Origin: Candidatus Saccharimonadota bacterium
GTDB lineage: Bacteria; Patescibacteriota; Saccharimonadia; Saccharimonadales; Saccharimonadaceae
Assembly (NCBI GenBank): GCA_024682595.1
Contig: JAIKZA010000029.1
Coordinates: forward strand, 1 to 33,238
DNA length: 33,238 nucleotides
Direction: 5' to 3'
The position numbers were made by a program, and so were the translations under genes. The notes beneath the pieces were generated by a model. The model was not told the DNA's origin. It did not search any database and was given only the letters and a program-made list of their open reading frames with translations. Below are positions 1-7,321 of this stretch, in pieces (positions within the stretch are counted from its first letter, which is position 1; each line of letters starts with the position of its first letter).

Positions 1-2
1 AC

Positions 3-128
3 GTGAGTTCTAGGTTATCCTGCGAAGACATAAACTCTAAGCTCCGTGATTACCTTGACTACTACAACTTTAGGCGCCATCATATGGGCATAGAGTTCAG
101 GACACCTATCTCAATGTTGCATAGGTAG
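3..128 (+). CDS. C-terminal fragment of an integrase-core (DDE) transposase, cut by the window start
   Basis: The open frame enters from the left edge and ends at TAG 126-128, giving about 41 residues. It is too short for the ORF track. It contains DYLDYYNFRRHHMGIEFRTP, which matches the end of the rve integrase core of IS481/IS3-type transposases (usual form YLxYYNxxRPHxxLGxxTP). The catalytic D, D and E would lie upstream of the window, so activity cannot be judged. The flank after the stop is AT-rich and shows no clear inverted repeat. The exact IS family is uncertain. Confidence 0.7.
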   Translation: MSSRLSCEDINSKLRDYLDYYNFRRHHMGIEFRTPISMLHR

Positions 129-364
129 AGAGCCTTCTACGCACATGCATCGAATTGCCGCTATTTTATTAAAAAATAATATCCATTTTTAATTATCGTC
201 TTTGCAAAAGCTAAAAAATCTGTTAAAAACCGCACTAAATTGCCTATTTTATACCACATCTTCACAAAATAACAATAAGCATTTTCACCCCTGTAATTTA
301 CCTGCTAATCTGTTGCAAAATGGCCACTTTGCCGTAGTTTTTACAAAAAAAGATGTGAAAACTA

Positions 365-393
365 TTGCATAAATTGCAAATCCGTGCTATAAT
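365..393 (+). promoter_or_regulatory. Sigma-70-type promoter of the structured RNA
   Basis: TTGCAT (365-370), a 17-nt spacer and a perfect TATAAT (388-393). Transcription should start near 400, just before the first hairpin of the RNA. Confidence 0.75.
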
Positions 394-399
394 CAAAAC

Positions 400-700
400 A
401 GTTTTGGTCTGAAAGGACCAAAAAACCGCACCTAAAAATTTTAGAAACGTTGCTGAATTTATTTTAGCAATTGTTGCGTGCTTTAGAAACCCTTTCGGCC
501 TTCAAATTTCTCCTATAGTTTGAAGTGAAAAGTATTACCTCCACTTAGAAAGATCATTTCTAAAGCTAGCAATCCCTATAACCGGCGGACCCCATGTGTG
601 AGGTGGGTCACGCTTCCGGAGTTCTCCGGATGCCTTAGGAGGTGTGTTGTAGGGCCAAATAGCCCCAGGTGATGCCCACCCTTACCTGGGGCTTTTTGGT
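400..700 (+). ncRNA. Structured non-coding RNA of unknown family, about 300 nt
   Basis: A strong promoter lies immediately upstream and a strong intrinsic terminator closes the unit at about 697. No ORF of useful length lies between. The sequence holds a run of hairpins: an 8-bp stem at 402-409/416-423 with loop TGAAAG; TTGCT/AGCAA; TTCAAA/TTTGAA; TTAGAAA/TTTCTAA near 547-565; GACCC/GGGTC; and TCCGGA/TCCGGA near 616-630. AGGAGG (637-642) sits just before a TTG-TAG start-stop pair. I looked for and did not see the hallmark sequences of RNase P RNA, tmRNA, the SRP RNA GGAA domain or a T-box. A 6S-like or lineage-specific RNA is possible. The gene at 760 has its own -10, so this need not be its leader. 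Confidence 0.6.
661..697 (+). terminator. Intrinsic terminator of the structured RNA
   Basis: Perfect 10-bp stem AGCCCCAGGT/ACCTGGGGCT with a 13-nt loop, followed by TTTTT. Confidence 0.85.
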
Positions 701-747
701 GTCCTAATAATCCTTACAACCCCGTCAAAGCGGTGGTATTCTTATGC

Positions 748-753
748 TAAAAT
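748..753 (+). promoter_or_regulatory. -10 element for a leaderless start at 760
   Basis: TAAAAT ends 6 nt before the ATG at 760 and there is no Shine-Dalgarno. The transcript should begin at or next to the start codon. Confidence 0.5.
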
Positions 754-759
754 ATAGAT

Positions 760-1341
760 ATGCGAAATGCTACTCTAGGTAAAATTCTTTCAAAAATCAC
801 CAAGGGGATGGTAGTAGCAATAGCATTGACCGCCATCGTCTTCGTTCACGGCGCCAGCGCAAAAACCGATGAAGAAAGAGCCAATTTTCGCAACGTTCAA
901 GCGGGCGGCATGGGTAAGAATGTACTATATAGAAGTGCGCATCCAGCTAGACCCACCGACAGCGGCAACACTGCTCGCGCAAAAGCCGCAAATAAACTTA
1001 TGCAAGCGCACGGAATACAGGCTGTCCTAAATTTCGCCGACACAGACTCCGATCTTAAAAGCAATTTTAAAAAAGTGGGCGCCACGCCATCAACTTACTA
1101 TTACATGGGACTATATGAAAAAGGTAAAGTCAGACCGTCCTATATGAGGGGCCCAGGCAAAAGCACCCGAAATTCTTCCTATCGCAAGAAGATAGCCACC
1201 GCCATGAAGTTCTTTACCACAAACGAAGGCCCGTACCTGATACATTGCGTGATTGGTCGAGATCGTACTGGAATAACTATAGAAATCCTCTTAGACCTAA
1301 TGGGGGGCACCCTACGACTACATACTCGAGGATTGGGCTAA
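760..1341 (+). CDS. Secreted tyrosine-protein phosphatase, N-terminal frame of the broken fusion
   Basis: The 193-aa frame starts with a signal peptide (basic start, hydrophobic core about 17-30, ASA-K cleavage-like site at 34). It carries the NFRNVQAGG and LYRSAHP segments and the P-loop HCVIGRDRTG typical of single-domain tyrosine/dual-specificity phosphatases of the MptpB/LipA type. The general-acid region cannot be placed with certainty. The last ten residues (TLRLHTRGLG) are out of frame and follow the G6 run at 1302. The true protein continues in the next frame. Export implies action at the cell surface or on a host cell, but the substrate is unknown. Confidence 0.75.
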   Translation: MRNATLGKILSKITKGMVVAIALTAIVFVHGASAKTDEERANFRNVQAGGMGKNVLYRSAHPARPTDSGNTARAKAANKLMQAHGIQAVLNFADTDSDLKSNFKKVGATPSTYYYMGLYEKGKVRPSYMRGPGKSTRNSSYRKKIATAMKFFTTNEGPYLIHCVIGRDRTGITIEILLDLMGGTLRLHTRGLG

Positions 1342-1354
1342 AACTGATCAGAAC

Positions 1355-1615
1355 TTGTATGGCAGTAGTAAAAGCTCTGCCATGCGTAAAGCTAGAGATC
1401 GCCTAGACGATGACCTCGAATTCATAACGGGGAAAAACCTACACGATGACGAATGGGGGGAAGTTAGCTTTGCCCCATATGTCGAAGAATTCCTCAAGAA
1501 AGGCGGGATGTCATCCAGTGAAGTTGAAAAATTAAAAAGTAACCTATCGAAGTCATACGCAGACGACGGCAAACCAACTAACGGCAACAGCGGGGGGCGG
1601 AGGAGGCAACAGTAG
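1355..1615 (+). CDS. Middle piece of the broken phosphatase fusion
   Basis: This frame completes the phosphatase domain (C-terminal helices including RKARDRLDDDLEFITG) and runs into the start of the Gly/Ser linker. It ends early at the second G6 run. The ATG at 1355 has no ribosome binding site and is probably not a real start. The coding continuity with the frame before it begins near 1306. Confidence 0.45.
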   Translation: MYGSSKSSAMRKARDRLDDDLEFITGKNLHDDEWGEVSFAPYVEEFLKKGGMSSSEVEKLKSNLSKSYADDGKPTNGNSGGRRRQQ

Positions 1616-1837
1616 CAGTAGCAGCAAGGACGGAGCGGGTAATGATGGAGACAATAGCAGCAAAGAAGCCGACAAAAAAGCAATGATCCTGGCCCAGAGC
1701 CCGATATTACTATTAAGCCCGAAAAAGAAGCCAAATGTACTTCAATCCTCAACTCGTCACTATGCGATGAAGGAAATGGCGAAGATAGTATTATTTACAT
1801 CCTAAAATTTATAGCAAATACCATTACAGTAGGAATC

Positions 1838-2062
1838 GTGACGCTAGGCACAATTGGTATCATTTATAGCGGTTTTATTATAATCACCGCGAGTAGCGAC
1901 GAAGGAAAAGTTAAAAAAGCTAAATCGCGTATACTCGAAATAGTTATCGGTTTTATACTTTGGGCGCTATTCTATATGATACTAGGCTTATTCCTACCAG
2001 ATACTCCAAATATCGAGGCAACTTCACCAAGCAAATCTTCGTCTCTTGTAGCTAAAAAATAA
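1838..2062 (+). CDS. VirB2/TrbC-like two-helix membrane domain, C-terminal piece of the broken fusion
   Basis: The 74-aa ORF is only the end of the domain. The same frame is open from about 1690 and includes KCTSILNSSLCDEGNGED before the first helix. Two hydrophobic helices flank the basic/acidic loop SSDEGKVKKAKSRILE, the layout of VirB2/TrbC-type and CPR pilin-like proteins. The tail is Ser/Lys-rich. On its own it lacks a signal sequence and an SD, so it is best read as the anchor of the upstream phosphatase. Confidence 0.6.
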   Translation: MTLGTIGIIYSGFIIITASSDEGKVKKAKSRILEIVIGFILWALFYMILGLFLPDTPNIEATSPSKSSSLVAKK

Positions 2063-2102
2063 CCCATCCGAAACTAAGACTGCTAGAAAATCCAAACCTT
2101 CA

Positions 2103-2131
2103 GGCCACACATCACTACGTGGCCATTTTTT
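2103..2131 (+). terminator. Intrinsic terminator after the phosphatase-VirB2 unit
   Basis: GGCCAC/GTGGCC stem with a 10-nt loop, followed by ATTTTTT. Confidence 0.75.
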
Positions 2132-2163
2132 GCACTTATGCTTTGTTGCAAAGTTTTGTATGA

Positions 2164-2169
2164 TATTAT
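2164..2169 (+). promoter_or_regulatory. -10 element for leaderless topA
   Basis: TATTAT ends 7 nt before the topA ATG. There is no Shine-Dalgarno in between. Confidence 0.5.
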
Positions 2170-2176
2170 ATAGCAC

Positions 2177-4450
2177 ATGAGTAAAAACTTAGTTATCGTA
2201 GAGTCCCCAGCTAAAGCTCATACTATCGAGAAGTATCTCGGCAAAGATTTTGTGGTATTAGCTTCCGTTGGACATATTCGCAAAGACACGAAGGTCGATA
2301 AGAATACTTTTGACGTCACCTACGAAGTTGACCCTGGGCACAAAAGTGTTATTACTGACCTTAAGAAGGCTGCCAAGGCTGCCGACAAAATCTGGCTCGC
2401 AACAGATGAGGACCGCGAAGGCGAAGCTATCTCTTGGCACCTATGCGAAGTACTAAAACTACCAAAGGATACTGCTCGCATCACTTTTCATGAAATTACC
2501 AAATCCGCGCTTGAAGAAGCCATTAAAAGTCCTCGTACCGTCGACATGAACATGGTTTCGTCACAGCAGGCCCGCCAAACTCTCGATATGCTAGTCGGTT
2601 TCGATCTCTCGGGCGTCGTGCGCAAGAAAGTTCCTGGCGCCGTTTCGGCTGGGCGCGTCCAAAGTCCCGCTCTCCGCCTAATCGTTGAAAGGGAACAGGC
2701 TATCGAAAAATTCGCTAGCAAGTTTACCTATAAGGTTTCTGGCGATTTCGGATTCGATGCTAAACTTAATCATGAATTCGAGACCGAAGACGAAGCGCGC
2801 GCTTTCCTCGAAAAACTAATCAATGCAGACTTTGCCGCTAGCGCCGTCGAGACCGCCCCTGGTACGCGCAAACCAGCTCCACCTTTCACGACCGCCTCAA
2901 TGCAAATTGAAGCCAACAGCAAGCTTGGCTATTCTACGCGCACTACTATGCAGGCCGCCCAGTCTCTTTATCAAGCCGGCCTTATTACTTACCACCGCAC
3001 CGACAGCCTCAACCTTAGTAAGCAAGCGATCGCTAGCATGGCTAGCTATGTAGAATCCAAATACGGCAAAGAATATGTCAAAGTACGCAACTTCAAGACT
3101 AAGTCCGCTGGCGCCCAAGAGGCACACGAGGCCATTCGCCCAACCGACGTCAACCGTGAAACTGCTGGCAAAAACGATTACGAAAAGCGCCTCTACGCTT
3201 TAATTCGTGGCCGCGCACTTGCTACGCAAATGGCCGACGCTCGCATCGAAAGTACTACTATTACCATAGCTACGCCAACCAAATACAATTTTATCGGCAA
3301 GGGAGAAATCGTAACCTTCGACGGCTTTCTGAAAGTCTATGGCCGCATTAAAGAGAATGAGCTCCCACATTGCAAAGTCGGCGACAAACTCACAGCTCAC
3401 AGCATCATCGCTCGCCAAAGCTTTGCTAAACCACAAGCGCGCTATACCGAAGGTTCACTGGTCAAGAAGCTTGAAGAGCTCGGTATTGGCCGTCCAAGTA
3501 CTTACGCTAGCATTATGACCGCAATTCAAGCTCGCGGCTACGTCGTAAAGGGTGAAAGCGACGGGGAAGAGCGTGAGGTTGCCGAGTTAAAGCTAGAAAA
3601 TAATCAAATCAGCAAAGAAACCGTCAAAGAAAAGTTCGGTGCCAACAAAGGCAAATTACTACCAACGCCAATTGGCGAACTTATCTCGGGCTTTCTGACC
3701 GACAATTTCAAGAACATCGTCGATTACAAGTTTACCGCTAATATCGAAAAAGACCTCGACCTAATCGCCGACGCAAAGCTCGACCGCGTCAAAATGCTTC
3801 GCGATTTCTACGGACCTTTTAATGACGAAGTTCTGGCTAGCGAAGGCATCGAGCGCTACAATAACGCTCGTTTGCTTGGGCACGACCCTAAAACCGGCAA
3901 AGCCATCTACGCGAAAGTGGGCAAAAATGGCGGTTTTATCCAGCTAGGCGAAAACGAAAAAGAATCCGGCGAAAAACCCGTCTTCGCGCCATTACCAAAA
4001 CGCAAAAGCGTCAAAACCGTCACCCTAGAGCAAGCCCTCAAGCAACTCGACCTGCCACAATTACCACGGCTACTCGGCAAAGCAAAAGATGGTGCTGAGA
4101 TTATTGCCGCCGCTGGCCCATTCGGTCCGTATCTAAAAGGTGGCAAATATAATATCCCACTCGGCAAAGAATTTAATCCATACACCATTACACTGGAAGA
4201 AGCTGAGCCGCTCTATGAGAAAAAGCGCGACTCCTACATTGCCGATTGGGGAGAAATTCAAATCATAGAAGGCGCCTACGGACCATACGTCAAAGGCCCC
4301 GGCCGTCGCAATTTTGTACGTATCCCTAAAGATATTGATCCGAAAACCGTCACAAAAGAGCAGGCGGAAGGATATCTCGCCAACAAGCCCAAAAAGACGC
4401 GCCGTCCAACCAAACGCCGAACGACCACAAAAAAATCAACGAAGAAATAA
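2177..4450 (+). CDS. topA: DNA topoisomerase I (type IA)
   Basis: The 757-aa protein relaxes negatively supercoiled DNA by cutting and rejoining one strand. The TOPRIM domain (residues about 3-110) has the acidic residues E9 in VES and D77/D79/E81 in TDEDRE. The topoisomerase core follows, with SAGRVQSPALRLIVERE at 157-173. The catalytic tyrosine is Y272 in LITYHRTDS. The C-terminus has no Cys4 zinc fingers. Instead it carries three TopA C-terminal repeats (around LGHDPKTGKAIYAKVG, AGPFGPYLKGGKY and EGAYGPYVKGPGR) and a Lys/Arg/Thr-rich tail. The start is fixed by the MSKNLVIVESPAK opening and by the -10 element 7 nt upstream. The gene is monocistronic between two terminators. Confidence 0.97.
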   Translation: MSKNLVIVESPAKAHTIEKYLGKDFVVLASVGHIRKDTKVDKNTFDVTYEVDPGHKSVITDLKKAAKAADKIWLATDEDREGEAISWHLCEVLKLPKDTARITFHEITKSALEEAIKSPRTVDMNMVSSQQARQTLDMLVGFDLSGVVRKKVPGAVSAGRVQSPALRLIVEREQAIEKFASKFTYKVSGDFGFDAKLNHEFETEDEARAFLEKLINADFAASAVETAPGTRKPAPPFTTASMQIEANSKLGYSTRTTMQAAQSLYQAGLITYHRTDSLNLSKQAIASMASYVESKYGKEYVKVRNFKTKSAGAQEAHEAIRPTDVNRETAGKNDYEKRLYALIRGRALATQMADARIESTTITIATPTKYNFIGKGEIVTFDGFLKVYGRIKENELPHCKVGDKLTAHSIIARQSFAKPQARYTEGSLVKKLEELGIGRPSTYASIMTAIQARGYVVKGESDGEEREVAELKLENNQISKETVKEKFGANKGKLLPTPIGELISGFLTDNFKNIVDYKFTANIEKDLDLIADAKLDRVKMLRDFYGPFNDEVLASEGIERYNNARLLGHDPKTGKAIYAKVGKNGGFIQLGENEKESGEKPVFAPLPKRKSVKTVTLEQALKQLDLPQLPRLLGKAKDGAEIIAAAGPFGPYLKGGKYNIPLGKEFNPYTITLEEAEPLYEKKRDSYIADWGEIQIIEGAYGPYVKGPGRRNFVRIPKDIDPKTVTKEQAEGYLANKPKKTRRPTKRRTTTKKSTKK

Positions 4451-4451
4451 T

Positions 4452-4480
4452 AAAAAAAGCCGCGCATCACACGCGCAGCT
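4452..4480 (-). terminator. Terminator between topA and the 4516 gene
   Basis: Hairpin built on GCGC/GCGC with flanking AGC/GCT. The U tract lies on the minus strand, so it mainly ends the 4516 transcript. The topA transcript may also stop here. Confidence 0.7.
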
Positions 4481-4515
4481 TGTTTGAATGGATAAAACGA
4501 ACGGTAGCCCGCCGA

Positions 4516-5244
4516 TTACTTGTCGGACATCAATATCCTCGCCACACCAACAACAAAGTCGGCAGTATATAAAAAGTAATCATAATACACCGTATCGCCA
4601 AGCAGATATCTTTTATTACTACGACAAAAGTATGGATATGCGTTTCTATAACCGCTCCATATGTGGCTCCTCCAGTCAGCACCGTAATACTCGGGATAGA
4701 CCTCAGTCGCTTCCACACCCTTCGCGTCCATCCCAATTCGCACAAGGAAGCTAGCACAATCTTCGGGCGGCATATAGCTCAAATCGCGCTCAATTCGAAA
4801 CTGGCGCCGTATTGCATCTTCGTCGTAAAGATCGACTCTTCCAGTTGCGCCACGCTTGCGATAAATCCTGACGTAGTCAAAATCCGAAAGGCTACAGTAA
4901 GAACACCCCTTCGCCTCCTCGCCATAAACGCTACCTAAATCTTCAAAAAGAAGTGGACGCCTAATGAGGTTTCGCTCGACCATTATAGGAGTCACGCCAA
5001 ATATTACATCCGGCGACTCCGTAGGTGGCAGACTTATAGAAGCAACTTCATCGAAACTCCATCTTGCTTCATTTTTACCGTCTTTCGCTCGCTCCTGAGC
5101 AGTGCCGATCAGTTCTACTGCCGAAGTCATATTCGGACTCGCATAGTAAATAGCCGCCCAGTCCCGCCTCAATTCAGGGCCAATATCCTCATCCAAATCG
5201 CAAGAATGAGGCAAAATAAACAATGCCAATCGTTTTCTATCCAT
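4516..5244 (-). CDS. Hypothetical protein, paralogue of the 5384 gene
   Basis: This 242-aa, probably soluble protein matches no family I recognise. It is rich in Tyr, Asp and Arg and has no signal peptide or membrane helix. A GCSYC motif lies mid-protein. The C-terminal half shares a pattern with the next minus-strand gene: an FVRxYRK-like stretch (DYVRIYRKRG), then PPEDCASFLV, VYPEYYGAD and RYLLGDTVYYD. The start at 5244 is supported by AGGAGA five to six nt upstream. The two genes are transcribed separately, because the 5384 gene ends with its own terminator. Confidence 0.7.
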   Translation of the reverse strand: MDRKRLALFILPHSCDLDEDIGPELRRDWAAIYYASPNMTSAVELIGTAQERAKDGKNEARWSFDEVASISLPPTESPDVIFGVTPIMVERNLIRRPLLFEDLGSVYGEEAKGCSYCSLSDFDYVRIYRKRGATGRVDLYDEDAIRRQFRIERDLSYMPPEDCASFLVRIGMDAKGVEATEVYPEYYGADWRSHIWSGYRNAYPYFCRSNKRYLLGDTVYYDYFLYTADFVVGVARILMSDK

Positions 5245-5339
5245 TTTTTATCTCCTAAAGAGCATGTAATAAAGTTACAATAGTTTCGACTATACAATAA
5301 ATATCGCTAGCGGTCAAATAAAACACTCTTAGAAGCCAT

Positions 5340-5364
5340 AAAAAGGCCACGCTACTGCGTGGCC
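5340..5364 (-). terminator. Intrinsic terminator of the 5384 gene
   Basis: Perfect 8-bp stem GGCCACGC/GCGTGGCC with a 4-nt loop. TTTTT follows on the minus strand. Confidence 0.85.
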
Positions 5365-5383
5365 GTGACTACTGGAGCTATGC

Positions 5384-5923
5384 TCAACGAAGGCTATAGA
5401 CTCTGCCTATCACCTCCTCGAAGATTTTCCTCCGTCCCTCAACGCCATCACATATAACCAGATCGCCGAGATAGTACCGAGGCCATCCATGCTCTTCTGC
5501 GTAGTGGTCCTCGACGTCACCGAAGGGAGCGTGTACAAATACGTACACGTTATTAGGATTGCTGCCGTAATACTCCGGAATCATCAGGGCCATATCAGGG
5601 CATACGAGCCAGCTCTCCACCTCTGCCGGAGGAGTTTCTGATGGATTCCCCTCGATCACAATACGCCGTCCTTTCCTGTAGGCGCGCACGAAACCATAAC
5701 TCGCGAGCTCGATCGTAGTCCCACGCGGAGCTCCGAATGCCGCCGAAGAGCACGGAATCCCGTATATGGTCCTGAGAACAGTATTCCCACATGCGTCGCC
5801 GTGAACCTTGTAAATCAGCTTCGCCACGTGGCTGCTCGAAGTATCTAACGCAAACATCACCGGCTTGCGCGGTCTGAAGAAGTTAATAGCATCAGACATA
5901 GCATCAAACATAGCTTTAATCAT
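5384..5923 (-). CDS. Hypothetical protein, paralogue of the 4516 gene
   Basis: The 179-aa protein is read from ATG 5923 (MIKAMFDAMSDAINFF), not from the track start at 5950. AGGAGG (5931-5936) sits 7 nt before this ATG, and a promoter lies at 5965-5993. The amphipathic N-terminus could be a helix. The rest has the same order of motifs as the 4516 protein: FVRAYRKGRR, ETPPAEVESWLV, MIPEYYGSN and RYYLGDLVICD. The function is unknown. The repeated PEYYG...RYxLGDxVxxD pattern marks a small lineage-specific family. Confidence 0.7.
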   Translation of the reverse strand: MIKAMFDAMSDAINFFRPRKPVMFALDTSSSHVAKLIYKVHGDACGNTVLRTIYGIPCSSAAFGAPRGTTIELASYGFVRAYRKGRRIVIEGNPSETPPAEVESWLVCPDMALMIPEYYGSNPNNVYVFVHAPFGDVEDHYAEEHGWPRYYLGDLVICDGVEGRRKIFEEVIGRVYSLR

Positions 5924-5964
5924 CTTTTTTCCTCCTAAACTACTTTGCATCGTGCAACATTAAT

Positions 5965-5993
5965 ATTATATCACAAAACGTGAAAAAAAGCAA
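5965..5993 (-). promoter_or_regulatory. Promoter of the 5384 gene
   Basis: On the minus strand: TTGCTT, 17-nt spacer, perfect TATAAT. The leader is about 35 nt and includes the AGGAGG ribosome binding site. Confidence 0.75.
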
Positions 5994-6160
5994 GTAACAG
6001 CGCCTTTTTGCTCAGTTTTGACTATTAAACCACGTCTCAAAAACCAAAAAGCGCAAGCTTTTCATCATAATTAAGCTCAAGCTTATAGTTTTATATACTT
6101 TTTTCGAAATGATGCCAAAAATATGGTACAATTATTTCTAAGTGAAAGTCATTTTACTTG

Positions 6161-6189
6161 TTGACAACGTGTGATAGTCATGTTATTAT
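6161..6189 (+). promoter_or_regulatory. Promoter of the sigma4/HARE-HTH gene
   Basis: Consensus TTGACA (6161-6166), 17-nt spacer, TATTAT (6184-6189). The leader to ATG 6247 is about 50 nt. Confidence 0.8.
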
Positions 6190-6246
6190 ATTTAAAAGTC
6201 AAGATATTAAACCTAAGTAGACGGAGAAGTAAGGAAAAACAGCAGC

Positions 6247-7278
6247 ATGAATAATGCGGAAGCAATTACTAAGGCTATTTCTAGTAGCCTCAGCATCATC
6301 GAACAAGAGCGCGAAAGGGAAATCATCTCTCGCCGATTCGGCCTAAACGGGCACAAAGAAACACTAGAACAAATTGGCGAAATGCTTTCAATCACGCGCG
6401 AACGTGTTCGTCAACTCGAAAAAGCAATTCTTATCCGTCTCCGCATCGCTGCAGAAGAAGGCAAGATTAGCGACCTAGCACCAGCCGAAAAACTAATCGT
6501 GCGAAACTTAACCGAAATGGGCCGCATCGCTCGCACCTCTGACCTAGCGCAAAAAATTCTCAACCACGAAGCAAGCGCTGTCGAAAAAGCCAACTTTAGC
6601 TTCCTCGGCGAAATCTCGCCAGTCTTGACTATCATCTCCGAAAACGACAAATACCACAACGCAATCGGCATCGCGGAATACGGCGACGAAAAAGCCATTC
6701 GCGGCAAAGTCGACGAAATCGTTGCGCTCGTAAAAAGCAATAAAAAGCCGATGAGCATCGATGAGCTCGACGAAAACCTCAACTATGAACACCCTAGTCA
6801 TATTGAAGCAGTCGCACATGTTAGCAAGCTACTTTCTACTCTAAATGGTCAATGGGGGCTTACGAAATGGCCAACCGTTAATCCAAAGAATATTCGCGAC
6901 AAAATCTACGTCGTACTCGAAGAACATAAAGAGCCAATGCATTTTAATAACATCGCCAGAGCAATTAGCTCTTCAGACTTCAAGCGTAAAGATGTTACTG
7001 TTCAAGCTATTCATAACGAGCTCATCAAAGATTCACGCTTCGTCCTAATCGGCCGTGGCATCTACGCGCTAGATAGCTGGGGTTATCAAAAGGGAACCGT
7101 ATCGGATATTATTACCAAAATTCTTAGAAAAGCTGGCGAAGAGGGTCTTTCGCGCAAAGAAATCGTCAAACAGGTTCTCAAAGAGCGTAAGGTAAAAGAG
7201 ACCACAGTCCTATTAAATCTTCAGAACAAAAAGCTCTTCACTAAAGTTGGCCGCGACGGCTATAAATTAACAAATTAA
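6247..7278 (+). CDS. Sigma-70 region 4 / HARE-HTH DNA-binding protein
   Basis: The 343-aa protein has an N-terminal helix-turn-helix that reads like region 4 of a principal sigma factor (EREREIISRRFGL, then LEQIGEMLSITRERVRQLE at about 40-58). No region 2 is present, so it cannot act as a normal sigma factor alone. The middle (about 215-280) matches the HARE-HTH winged-helix fold of RNA polymerase delta subunits (PMHFNNIARAISS, LIKDSRFVLIGRGIYAL). A last winged-helix-like segment follows (about 288-343). It probably binds -35-like DNA or RNA polymerase and tunes transcription; this is inferred from the domains. It has its own promoter and shares a bidirectional terminator with the next gene. 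AAGGA lies about 10 nt before the ATG. Confidence 0.8.
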   Translation: MNNAEAITKAISSSLSIIEQEREREIISRRFGLNGHKETLEQIGEMLSITRERVRQLEKAILIRLRIAAEEGKISDLAPAEKLIVRNLTEMGRIARTSDLAQKILNHEASAVEKANFSFLGEISPVLTIISENDKYHNAIGIAEYGDEKAIRGKVDEIVALVKSNKKPMSIDELDENLNYEHPSHIEAVAHVSKLLSTLNGQWGLTKWPTVNPKNIRDKIYVVLEEHKEPMHFNNIARAISSSDFKRKDVTVQAIHNELIKDSRFVLIGRGIYALDSWGYQKGTVSDIITKILRKAGEEGLSRKEIVKQVLKERKVKETTVLLNLQNKKLFTKVGRDGYKLTN

Positions 7279-7280
7279 GC

Positions 7281-7315
7281 AAAAACCGACTAGTAGTAGA
7301 AACTAGTCGGTTTTT
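7281..7315 (+). terminator. Bidirectional intrinsic terminator
   Basis: Near-perfect AAAAACCGACTAGT/ACTAGTCGGTTTTT stem with a 6-nt loop. It serves the convergent genes ending at 7278 (+) and 7322 (-). Confidence 0.9.
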
Positions 7316-7321
7316 AAATCC

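Larger units (their letters stand above)
760..2062 (+). pseudogene. Secreted tyrosine phosphatase / VirB2-like membrane domain fusion, broken by three one-base shifts
   Basis: Three consecutive ORF pieces read as one protein if three mononucleotide runs are corrected. G6 at 1302-1307 needs one G fewer, which restores GAPYDYILEDWAKTDQNLYG. G6 at 1592-1597 needs one G fewer, which restores a GGGGGNSSSSSKDG linker. A6 at 1674-1679 needs one A more, which leads into the PEKEAKCTSIL segment. The net change makes the unit 1302 nt, or 433 residues. Domains in order: signal peptide 1-34; phosphatase with CX5R loop HCVIGRDRTG (C163, R169); a Gly/Ser/Asp-rich linker of about 60 residues; a Cys pair; and two hydrophobic helices separated by SSDEGKVKKAKSRIL, as in TrbC/VirB2-type proteins. 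It could be a decayed gene, a phase-variable gene, or sequencing error at homopolymers. The intact housekeeping genes nearby argue somewhat against random error. Confidence 0.7.

Noticed and set aside
400-700. T-box, tmRNA, RNase P RNA or SRP RNA
   Set aside because: The diagnostic sequences of each (T-box AGGGTGGNACCGCG, tmRNA CCA end, RNase P GAGGAAAGTCC, SRP GGAA domain) were not seen.
1348-1752. 134-aa minus-strand ORF opposite the phosphatase fusion
   Set aside because: Low-complexity Cys/Tyr/Leu/Ser content comes from the Gly/Ser linker read backwards. The plus strand gives a coherent protein.
2258-4470. Opposite-strand and out-of-frame ORFs inside topA
   Set aside because: They are shadows of the well-supported topA frame.
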